A stretch of 64,000 nt of DNA. Origin: Tateyamaria omphalii. GTDB lineage: Bacteria > Pseudomonadota > Alphaproteobacteria > Rhodobacterales > Rhodobacteraceae. A model generated the notes under the pieces. That model ran no database searches. It was not told the DNA's origin and worked only from the letters and a program-made list of their open reading frames with translations. Position numbers and translations under genes: made by a program. Shown one piece after another: positions 49,325 through 56,604 of this stretch. The number at the start of each line of letters is the position of its first letter. The stretch's first letter is position 1. The stretch covers positions 2,232,001 through 2,296,000 of the forward strand of contig NZ_CP019312.1 in the NCBI RefSeq assembly GCF_001969365.1, read 5' to 3'.

Positions 49325-49339
49325 GTTGCATCGTTGCAA
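49325..49339. promoter_or_regulatory. LacI-type operator, copy 1
   Basis: GTTGCATCGTTGCAA contains inverted arms TTGCA and TGCAA around a central CG-type core, as LacI-family sites do. The same 14 bases recur 99 bases downstream. This copy is nearer the LacI gene start. Confidence 0.75.
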
Positions 49340-49423
49340 TTTTAGACCACCCACTATTTCTGCAGCGCGGCAAAAATATGATTTTTCAAGGTTTTTGTTG
49401 AAAGCAGCGCAGCGAAATTTTTT

Positions 49424-49437
49424 GTTGCATCGTTGCA
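49424..49437. promoter_or_regulatory. LacI-type operator, copy 2
   Basis: GTTGCATCGTTGCA repeats the first site exactly, 99 bases further on and about 85 bases before the binding-protein start codon. Two sites about nine to ten helical turns apart allow looping by a LacI tetramer. Confidence 0.75.
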
Positions 49438-49522
49438 CTAATCTGCGACCATTTATGGCAGGTTCCGTTCGGATTGCTGCGCAGGCGACCGGATCAAAAG
49501 ACGTTTCATGGGAGGACACCAC

Positions 49523-50869
49523 ATGTATGCAACCAAAGGTCTGATGACCGGCACGGCGATGGCCCTGGTGCTGGGCGCAAGTGCCGCGATGGCGGATGAC
49601 ATCCGCTTCTGGACGACCGAAGAGCAGCCCGAACGCCTTGCCAAGCAGCAGGAGATGGCCGCACAATTCGAGAAGGCCACGGGCAACGCGGTCGAAGTGA
49701 TCCCCGTGTCCGAGACGGATCTGGGCACGCGCACCACAGCCGCCTTTGCGGCCGGTGACCTGCCCGACGTGATCTACCATTCGCTTCAGTATGCTCTGCC
49801 ATGGGCGGAGGCGGGGATCCTCGACACCGAAGCCGCGACAGAGGTGGTTGATGCCCTGGGTCGTGACACCTTTGCCGCCGGACCTTTGGCGATGGCGGAC
49901 TATGATGGCGACATCGCATCCGTGCCGGTGGACGGCTGGACGCAGATGGTCGTCTATCGGGCTGATCTGTTCGAAGAGAAGGGGCTGGAGCCGCCCAACA
50001 CATTCGCGAATGTTGAGGCCGCGCTGGAGGCCCTGCACAACCCGCCGGAGATGTACGGATTTGTCGCCGCCACCAAGGTGGACGAAAATTTCATGTCACA
50101 GGTGCTGGAGCATGTGTTCCTGGCCAATGGCGTGAGCCCCGTGGGCGACGGCGGATTCCAGGAACTGGATGTGGCGGCCACGACCGAAGTGCTGGATTTC
50201 TACAAGGCGATCGCCGAAGCCTCGCCCCCGGGTGAGCTTTACTGGAAGCAATCGCGCGAGATTTACTTTGCAGGCGATGCGGCCATGATCATCTGGTCGC
50301 CCTTCATTCTGGACGAGTTGGCAGGACTGCGCGACAGCGCCGCGCCCACGATCAACGACGATCCAACCACCAAGGAATTGGCCGCAAAGACGGGCATCGT
50401 GACCAACTTTGCCGGTCCATCGAACCCGGATGGGGCGGCCTGGGGCGATGTGCGCTATTTCGGGATCACGTCGGATGCGGACACCGAGGTGGCGCAGGCC
50501 TTTGTCGAATTTTCGATGAATGACGGCTACATGCAGACGCTGTCCATTGCCGCCGAGGGCAAGTTCCCGGTCCGCACCGGTACAGCGGATGAGCCCGGCA
50601 AGTTTTCAGCAGCGTGGTCGGAGATCCCGGTGGGTGTGGACCGCAAGGCACCGATGAAGGATCTGTACGCGGCCGATATGCTGGACGAGATCGTCGGTGG
50701 TTTGAAGGTCGCGCAGCGTTGGGGTGTGGCCGAGGGGCAGCTCGCGCTGGCGTCGAAGATGATCAACAGCCAGGCGATCAACCGCATCGTGCGCCAGTAC
50801 ATCGACGGTGAGGTGGATGCTGCGGGTGCTGTTGCTGCGATGAACAGCGAATTGTCGGCGATCAACTAA
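49523..50869 (+). CDS. Carbohydrate ABC transporter substrate-binding protein (MalE-like)
   Basis: A 448-residue extracellular binding protein of the sugar (SBP_bac_1) family. It has a signal peptide (LMTGTAMALVLGASAAMADD) and family features such as EKATGNAVEVIPVSETDL and the NWEDFINAGK-type region replaced here by IRFWTTEEQPERL. Strong ribosome site GGGAGGA precedes the ATG at 49523. It starts the LacI-controlled operon and is followed by a GC-rich imperfect hairpin before the first permease gene, a common arrangement for excess binding protein. Confidence 0.9.
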   Translation: MYATKGLMTGTAMALVLGASAAMADDIRFWTTEEQPERLAKQQEMAAQFEKATGNAVEVIPVSETDLGTRTTAAFAAGDLPDVIYHSLQYALPWAEAGILDTEAATEVVDALGRDTFAAGPLAMADYDGDIASVPVDGWTQMVVYRADLFEEKGLEPPNTFANVEAALEALHNPPEMYGFVAATKVDENFMSQVLEHVFLANGVSPVGDGGFQELDVAATTEVLDFYKAIAEASPPGELYWKQSREIYFAGDAAMIIWSPFILDELAGLRDSAAPTINDDPTTKELAAKTGIVTNFAGPSNPDGAAWGDVRYFGITSDADTEVAQAFVEFSMNDGYMQTLSIAAEGKFPVRTGTADEPGKFSAAWSEIPVGVDRKAPMKDLYAADMLDEIVGGLKVAQRWGVAEGQLALASKMINSQAINRIVRQYIDGEVDAAGAVAAMNSELSAIN

Positions 50870-50938
50870 GACCCGCGCGGCCATCGAGGGGGCGGCTGCG
50901 CCCGCCCTCTCTCTTCTCCCGCAATTTCGAGACATGCC

Positions 50939-52171
50939 ATGACGGTCCCTACCCCACCGACCACCCGCGGCGCGCTTGAGCGCCGCGAGGCGCGGCTGGC
51001 CTGGTCGCTGCTGCTGCCCACGATCACAATCGTGAGCCTGGTGATCATCCTGCCGCTGCTGGCAATCTTCTGGATCAGCTTCAAGCCCGTGGGCCTGGCC
51101 GACCTGCGCCCCGTGGCGCCTGTGATCCGCGAGAGCCTGCGCGAGCGGTCGGGCGAGATGGTCATCGAGTACCGGGTCCGCAATTCGTCCCAGCAGAAGG
51201 AGATCGTCGGGCTGGGGTTCACCGATACGCTGCATGACGGCGTGACGTTGGGTGTTTTGCCCGAGCCCTGTTCTGTGGATGGAAGCGCGCTGCGTTGTGA
51301 CTTCGGTGATGTGGAGGGCGGGTTCAACGAACGCATTCGCATTCCCGTCACACTGGTCGGTGACCCCGATGCGCTGGAGGAGATGGTCGAGGGGACAGAG
51401 CCAACTGGCTATGGCACCGGCGACAACATACTGACCAATACAGAATTCACGCTGGACAACTTTGCTCGCATTTTCGACGGGGACGAGTTCTGGTCCGTGC
51501 TGTGGGCCACCACCTTCTACACCGTCTTTGGCACCATTGGCGCTCTGGTTGTCGGCCTTTTTGCGGCCATGCTGCTGAACAAGTCGTTCCGTGGCAAGGG
51601 CGTGCTGCGGGGGCTGTATTTGTTTCCTTACGTGTCGCCCATCATCGCAGTGGCCTTTACCTGGGTGACGTTGCTGGATCCGTTTTCGGGGTCCTTGAAC
51701 GCGCTTTTGATCCAGATGGGTGTGGTCGAAAGTCCGATCAATTTCTTCGGACAGCGCCCCCTCGCCCTGATCATGGTCACGGTCTTCGAGATCTGGCGCT
51801 ATTTCCCGCTGTCCTTCCTGTTCATTCTGGCGCGGATGCAGTCCATCGACACGGATATGTACGAGGCCGCCGACATGGACGGCGCGTCGCCTTTCCAGAA
51901 GTTCTGGTACCTATCGCTGCCGATGCTGCTGGGCATCCTGTCGGTCCTGTTCCTGTTGCGCTTTATCTGGACGTTCAACAAGTTCGACGACATCTTCCTG
52001 CTGACGGGCGGCAATGCCGGCACGCGGACGCTGACGGTGAACGTGTACGAGCAGGCATTCGCCATCTCGAACATCGGGGCGGGCGCGGCCGTAGCCGTCG
52101 TGATCTTTGCCACGCTGCTCGTGTTCAGCTTTTTCTTCTTCAAATACATCAGCCAGGAGGAAGGGCTGTGA
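50939..52171 (+). CDS. Sugar ABC transporter permease (MalF-like) with periplasmic DUF11-like domain
   Basis: A 410-residue permease. The first helix is at about residues 22-48. A periplasmic insert of about 115 residues follows before the core helices start near residue 185. Inside it, residues about 72-142 look like a DUF11-type beta-sandwich: EYRVRNSSQQKEIVGLGFTD, then TLHDGV, a CSVDGSALRC disulfide-like pair (Cys111, Cys120) and DFGDVEGG. The core has the EAA loop (YEAADMDGASPFQKFWYLSLP). It pairs with the MalG-like protein and the ATPase encoded downstream. Confidence 0.88.
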   Translation: MTVPTPPTTRGALERREARLAWSLLLPTITIVSLVIILPLLAIFWISFKPVGLADLRPVAPVIRESLRERSGEMVIEYRVRNSSQQKEIVGLGFTDTLHDGVTLGVLPEPCSVDGSALRCDFGDVEGGFNERIRIPVTLVGDPDALEEMVEGTEPTGYGTGDNILTNTEFTLDNFARIFDGDEFWSVLWATTFYTVFGTIGALVVGLFAAMLLNKSFRGKGVLRGLYLFPYVSPIIAVAFTWVTLLDPFSGSLNALLIQMGVVESPINFFGQRPLALIMVTVFEIWRYFPLSFLFILARMQSIDTDMYEAADMDGASPFQKFWYLSLPMLLGILSVLFLLRFIWTFNKFDDIFLLTGGNAGTRTLTVNVYEQAFAISNIGAGAAVAVVIFATLLVFSFFFFKYISQEEGL

Positions 52172-52220
52172 GGTTCGGTGCCGCAAAACAAGTTTGCGTT
52201 GCGCCTGCGGCGGGCGGAGT

Positions 52221-52239
52221 CGAGGGGCGCTGCCCCTCG
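52221..52239 (+). repeat. GC hairpin between the two sugar permease genes
   Basis: The arms CGAGGGGC and GCCCCTCG pair perfectly around GCT in the 118-base gap between malF- and malG-like genes. The following CCTGCGGCCTC-type sequence resembles dispersed roseobacter hairpin units. It does not stop the operon entirely, since the next genes have no other promoter visible. Confidence 0.5.
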
Positions 52240-52289
52240 GCCTGCGGCCTCACCCCGCGGTTTATCTGGCGAACTGAAGGAGCATCGGT

Positions 52290-53504
52290 ATGAGGATCCT
52301 GCGTCAAGGTGGTGTGACCGGAGCAGTGATCGGTCTGTTTTGGGCTTTTGTCATGGCTATCACCGTATCCGTCACCCTGTCCTTTGCGTCCGGCCTTGGG
52401 TTTCGACCAGGCAGTTTGGGGTGTTTGGTGCTTGGGGTCGCTGGCGGTCTTGCCCTGATCTATCTGCGCAATGCGCGTATGGTGATGGGTGGGTTTGTTC
52501 TGCTGTGCGTTGTGCTGATGTTCACACCACTGTCGCCGATCCTATTTGGCGAGGCCGTACCGATCCATTGGCAGCTTATGGCGGTTGTCGCGTTTGGCGT
52601 GTTTTTCATCTGGCCCCTGAATGTCATGCTGGTCGAGGCGCATCCCGGCGCGCTGAGCCGCCATGCGTTCGAGGATGCCGTGATCCGGTTCCTGACCGGA
52701 TTTGGCTACATCGTCTTCACCGCTGTCGTGCTGATCCCCTTCTACGTGATGGTGATGACCAGCCTGAAGTCGCAACAGGCGCTCTTGCGCAATCCGCTGG
52801 ATTTTTCCATCGAGCTGAGCCGCGGGTGGGATCTGTTCCGCAGCTATTCCGAGTTGTTCGGACAGTTCAATTTCGGCAGCTACCTGTGGACCAGCTTCTA
52901 CGTTTCCGTCCTGACGGTGCTGATCACGCTGCTGTTTTCTGTCCCCGGCGCCTATGCCGTGGCGCGGCTGCGCTTCCAGGGGCGAGCGGCGTTTTCACGC
53001 TCCATCCTGCTGATCTACATGGTGCCGATGATCGTGCTGGCCTTGCCCATCTACATCGTGTTCTCGATGACGGGCCTGCGCAACACCATTCCGGGGCTCT
53101 TGATGATCTACCCGGTCACCACCATTCCCGTCGCGCTTTACATGTTGCAGGGCTACTTCCGCGGCCTGCCGGGCGAGGTCGAGGAGGCGGGCCTCATGGA
53201 CGGGCTTTCCCGCTTGCAGGTGATCTGGAAGATCACCCTGCCCCTGTCCCTGCCCGCGATGGTGTCGGTGTCGCTCTATGTCTTCATGATCGCCTGGAAC
53301 GAGTTCCTGCTGGCCTTCATGCTGCTGGACGATCCGTCAAAATTCACGCTGACGCGCGGGGTTGCGATGCTGAACTCCTCTGAAATTCCACGCCAGCACC
53401 TGATGGCCGGTGCCGTGATCGCAACCATTCCGATCATGGCCCTGTTTCTTGGGCTGGAACGGTTCATGACGAAAGGGCTGACCGCCGGGTCGGTAAAGGG
53501 ATGA
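52290..53504 (+). CDS. Sugar ABC transporter permease (MalG-like) with extra N-terminal membrane domain
   Basis: A 404-residue permease, about 120 residues longer than usual MalG proteins. Residues 1-120 add about four hydrophobic spans (VIGLFWAFVMAITVSVTLSF, LGCLVLGVAGGLALIYL, VLLCVVLMFTPLSPILFG, LMAVVAFGVFFIWPLNVML). The regular permease begins near residue 140 (FGYIVFTAVVLIPFYVMVMT) and has the EAA loop (EVEEAGLMDGLSRLQVIWKI). AAGGAG lies upstream of the ATG. Its TGA overlaps the start of the glycosidase gene. Confidence 0.9.
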   Translation: MRILRQGGVTGAVIGLFWAFVMAITVSVTLSFASGLGFRPGSLGCLVLGVAGGLALIYLRNARMVMGGFVLLCVVLMFTPLSPILFGEAVPIHWQLMAVVAFGVFFIWPLNVMLVEAHPGALSRHAFEDAVIRFLTGFGYIVFTAVVLIPFYVMVMTSLKSQQALLRNPLDFSIELSRGWDLFRSYSELFGQFNFGSYLWTSFYVSVLTVLITLLFSVPGAYAVARLRFQGRAAFSRSILLIYMVPMIVLALPIYIVFSMTGLRNTIPGLLMIYPVTTIPVALYMLQGYFRGLPGEVEEAGLMDGLSRLQVIWKITLPLSLPAMVSVSLYVFMIAWNEFLLAFMLLDDPSKFTLTRGVAMLNSSEIPRQHLMAGAVIATIPIMALFLGLERFMTKGLTAGSVKG

Positions 53505-54766
53505 TGCGAGACATGACATCCACGGACATGCGCGATGAACAGGCGCGCGCGATCCTGAAACGCAATGATCGGGGCGGGTACACGATCCCGACGTCCGGCC
53601 TGTACCCCTACCAGTGGAACTGGGACAGCGCCTTTGCCGCCGTCGGATTTGCCGCCTTCGACATCGACCGCGCCTGGGCCGAGATCGAGACGCTGTTTTC
53701 GGGCCAATGGAACAACGGGATGGTGCCGCATATCCTGTTCCATGTGCCTGATGACGGGTATTTCCCGAACCATGATGTCTGGCAGGGCACCGGGCCGATC
53801 CCCTCCTCGGGCATCAGCCAGCCGCCCGTGGCCGCGACCATGGCGCGGATGGTGCTGGACAAGGACCCAGAGGCTGGGCGCGCGCGCATGGCCGCGCTCT
53901 ACCCCAGGATGGTCGCCTGGCACCGTTGGTTCATGGACTGGCGGCTGGACCAAGGGGCGGTCTGCGTCACCCACCCCTGGGAGGCGGGCCGTGACAATGC
54001 ACCGGACTGGGATGCGGCCATGGCGGCAATCACGCCGGACGGTGTCGGCGACTACACCCGGCGCGATACCAGCCATGTGGACAGTTCCATGCGGCCCACG
54101 AAATACGACTACGACCGTTACATCTGGCTGGTGCAACGCGGTGCAAGGCTCGGCTGGGACGAGGCGGCGATGCTGCAGGACACCCCGTTCCGCGTGGCCG
54201 ATCCGACGATGACATTCATCCTGCTGCGCGCCACCCGCGACCTGATCGCACTCGGGCAGATGCTGAGCAAAGACGTGGGCGATCTGGAGAACTGGGCGAC
54301 GGAGCTAGAGGCTGGCGCGCAAACGCTGTGGAACACCCAGCTTGGGTGCTACGACAGCCGGGATGTGGTGGGGGGCAGTTGGTCGGTCTCAATCTCGAAC
54401 GCATCATTCCTGTGTTGGTACGCAGGGCTTGATGCGCCCGACATGCGCACCCGTCTGGCAGAGGTGTTGGCGCTCACGAAGTTTGGCGTGCCGTCGCTCA
54501 GCCCGGATGACGCCCGATTTGACGGCAAGCGGTATTGGCGCGGGCCGGTCTGGGGCATGATGAACATGATGATCGGGATGGGTCTGACAGAAATGGGGTT
54601 GCCGCAGGGCGACGCGCTGAAGCGCAGCACGGCGGACCTGATCGCCACGCACGGGTTTGCCGAATATTTCGACCCCCGAGACGGGTCCCCGGCGGGGGGC
54701 GGGACCTTTACCTGGACGGCTGCGGTGTGGCTGGCCTGGGCGTCTCCCAATACGCAAGGAGCCTGA
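53501..54766 (+). CDS. GH63-like glycosidase (mannosyl-/glucosylglycerate hydrolase type)
   Basis: A 421-residue (alpha/alpha)6-barrel enzyme without a signal peptide, so intracellular. Sequence features fit the MGH1-like GH63 group: YPYQWNWDSAFAAVGF near residue 37, HPWEAGRDNAPDWD near residue 158 with the presumed acid aspartate, and GFAEYFDPRDGSPAGGG near the end with the presumed base glutamate. Known members hydrolyse mannosylglycerate or glucosylglycerate, compatible solutes. Position inside the ABC operon, between permease and ATPase genes, says the imported solute is cleaved to a hexose and an aglycone. Trehalase-like or other alpha-glucosidase activity cannot be excluded. Confidence 0.83.
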   Translation: MMRDMTSTDMRDEQARAILKRNDRGGYTIPTSGLYPYQWNWDSAFAAVGFAAFDIDRAWAEIETLFSGQWNNGMVPHILFHVPDDGYFPNHDVWQGTGPIPSSGISQPPVAATMARMVLDKDPEAGRARMAALYPRMVAWHRWFMDWRLDQGAVCVTHPWEAGRDNAPDWDAAMAAITPDGVGDYTRRDTSHVDSSMRPTKYDYDRYIWLVQRGARLGWDEAAMLQDTPFRVADPTMTFILLRATRDLIALGQMLSKDVGDLENWATELEAGAQTLWNTQLGCYDSRDVVGGSWSVSISNASFLCWYAGLDAPDMRTRLAEVLALTKFGVPSLSPDDARFDGKRYWRGPVWGMMNMMIGMGLTEMGLPQGDALKRSTADLIATHGFAEYFDPRDGSPAGGGTFTWTAAVWLAWASPNTQGA

Positions 54767-54769
54767 GGC

Positions 54770-55822
54770 ATGGGTGCGATTACACTGAATGCCGTTGAGA
54801 AATGGTATGGTGAGGTACAGGTCATCAAGGGCGTGGACCTGGCGATTCATGATGGCGAGTTCATCGTGTTTGTGGGCCCGTCGGGCTGTGGCAAGTCCAC
54901 CTTGCTGCGCATGATCGGCGGGCTTGAGGACATCAGCCGCGGATCGCTGGACATCGACGGCACGGACGTGACCGACCAACCGCCCAGCAAGCGCGGGCTG
55001 TCGATGGTGTTCCAGTCCTACGCGCTTTACCCGCACATGTCCGTGCGCGACAACATGGGGTTTTCGCTGAAGACGGCGGGCGCGCCCAAGGCAGAGATCA
55101 CGGAAAAGGTGGACGCCGCCGCAGCGACGCTCAAGCTGGATCAGTATCTGGACCGACGGCCCAAGGACCTGTCGGGCGGTCAGCGCCAGCGCGTGGCCAT
55201 TGGTCGGTCCATCGTGCGCGACCCCACCGCGTTCCTGTTTGACGAGCCGCTGTCTAACCTTGATGCCGCCCTGCGGGTCGAGATGCGGTATGAGATTTCC
55301 AAGCTGCACCAGGCACTTTCGGCCACCATGATCTATGTCACCCATGATCAGGTCGAAGCAATGACGCTGGCCGACCGGATCGTGGTGCTGGATGCGGGCC
55401 GGATCATTCAGGTCGGCACGCCCCGTGAGTTGTACAACCACCCGGGCAACGTGTTCGTGGCGCAGTTTATCGGCAGCCCGAAGATGAATGTGTTTGCCTG
55501 TGCCACATCAAACGGCACCTACACCGTCCCCGGCGGACGCGGCGGCGCATACACGCTGAGCGGGCAGGCCGTGCAGATGGGCATCCGGCCCGAGCACATC
55601 ACCGTTGGCGCGGCAGGCACGGGTCAGTGCGACGGGACCGTTGATGTTGCCGAATATCTGGGGGCCGACACATTTGTGCTGCTGGATTGTGGCGCGGCAG
55701 GTCAGATCAACGTGCGAATTTCAGGGGATGCAGGCGTTAAGGTTGGCGACGCCGTTGGCCTGAGTTTTGATGCGGCGCGCACCCACTTCTTTGATGCAGA
55801 CGGAAACACGATCCGCACCTGA
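54770..55822 (+). CDS. Sugar ABC transporter ATP-binding protein (MalK/UgpC type)
   Basis: A 350-residue ATPase. Walker A is GPSGCGKST, the Q-loop lies in [13 protein letters not shown], the signature is LSGGQRQRV, Walker B is [11 protein letters not shown], and the switch histidine is in [10 protein letters not shown]. The C-terminal 110 residues form the MalK regulatory/TOBE domain ([11 protein letters not shown]). It starts three bases after the glycosidase stop and closes the operon. It powers the MalF/MalG-like pair. Confidence 0.94.
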   Translation: MGAITLNAVEKWYGEVQVIKGVDLAIHDGEFIVFVGPSGCGKSTLLRMIGGLEDISRGSLDIDGTDVTDQPPSKRGLSMVFQSYALYPHMSVRDNMGFSLKTAGAPKAEITEKVDAAAATLKLDQYLDRRPKDLSGGQRQRVAIGRSIVRDPTAFLFDEPLSNLDAALRVEMRYEISKLHQALSATMIYVTHDQVEAMTLADRIVVLDAGRIIQVGTPRELYNHPGNVFVAQFIGSPKMNVFACATSNGTYTVPGGRGGAYTLSGQAVQMGIRPEHITVGAAGTGQCDGTVDVAEYLGADTFVLLDCGAAGQINVRISGDAGVKVGDAVGLSFDAARTHFFDADGNTIRT

Positions 55823-55843
55823 ACGCACTTGGTCAGTGGCGTA

Positions 55844-55909
55844 GTGCATATTTGAAGAACAATGAAATGAGTACGTGTTCTTCGCCTTCATTGTTCCAAA
55901 AATATGCAC
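55844..55909. repeat. Long imperfect inverted repeat with competing internal hairpin
   Basis: GTGCATATTT and GAACAATGAA on the left mirror TTCATTGTTC and AAATATGCAC on the right, with only a three-base internal mismatch and a 20-base loop, 66 bases in all. A second stem, GAAGAACA (55854-55861) with TGTTCTTC (55876-55883), competes with the first. It lies between convergent malK-like and otnC genes, so it may terminate transcription in both directions; two head-to-head copies of a dispersed repeat would look the same. Confidence 0.75.
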
Positions 55910-55953
55910 CGGAGGCATGCTGGCAAACTGCGCGCCGGTTGCCAGATCGCCGG

Positions 55954-56604
55954 TCAGTCGTCCCAGGCGATATCGAATTTTGTCACCACCGCCTTCACCT
56001 GCGCGTCGGTCAGTCCTTGCGCGCCCATTCCGCGGGTCATCAGAGCAAGGCGCGCGGTGTCCTCCAATTCTTCGATCGCGTTGCACGCTGCCTCCACATC
56101 CTTGCCCGCAACCACTGGCCCGTGGTTCGCCAGCATCACCGCAGATCGTTTGCCTGCCAGCCCTCGGACCGCCTCGCCCATCGCGTGATCGCCGGGCAGG
56201 AAGAAGGGCAACAGCTTGACCTTGCCCAGCTTCATGATCCCGTAAGGGGTGAGCGGCGGCAGGAAGTTGTCGGCATCCGCGTCGGGCAACATCGACAGCG
56301 CCACGGAATGGCAGGAATGCAGATGTACCACGGCACCCGCCGTACCGCGGGTGTCGTAGAAGGCCGTGTGCAGGGGCATTTCCTTGGTCGGTGCGTCACC
56401 CGCCACATGCACGCCTTGCGGATCAAACCGGCTCAGCCGCCCCGGATCCAGCCGCCCGAAACTGGTGCCCGTGGGCGAGACGAGCAGCCCCCCATCGTCG
56501 GTCCGGGCAGAGATGTTGCCGGTTGACCCATGCGTCAGCCCCCGATCAAAGAGCGACTTGGCCAGTAGGCAGATCTGTTCGCGCAGCGCGCTTTCCGCAC
56601 TCAT
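55954..56604 (-). CDS. otnC: 3-oxo-tetronate 4-phosphate decarboxylase OtnC (class II aldolase family)
   Basis: A 216-residue class II aldolase/adducin-fold enzyme. The metal histidines are in VVHLHSCHS near residue 94 and in the LANHGPVVAG segment near residue 160; GSTGNISAR at the N-terminus binds phosphate. Pairing with an OtnK gene, overlapping by four bases, identifies it as the decarboxylase that turns 3-oxo-tetronate 4-phosphate into dihydroxyacetone phosphate and CO2 in four-carbon acid sugar breakdown. Confidence 0.88.
   Translation of the reverse strand: MSAESALREQICLLAKSLFDRGLTHGSTGNISARTDDGGLLVSPTGTSFGRLDPGRLSRFDPQGVHVAGDAPTKEMPLHTAFYDTRGTAGAVVHLHSCHSVALSMLPDADADNFLPPLTPYGIMKLGKVKLLPFFLPGDHAMGEAVRGLAGKRSAVMLANHGPVVAGKDVEAACNAIEELEDTARLALMTRGMGAQGLTDAQVKAVVTKFDIAWDD

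Noticed and set aside
50870..50938. Terminator between the sugar-binding protein gene and the MalF-like gene
   Set aside because: The GC-rich hairpin there is imperfect and the operon clearly continues; only a weak intercistronic structure can be claimed.
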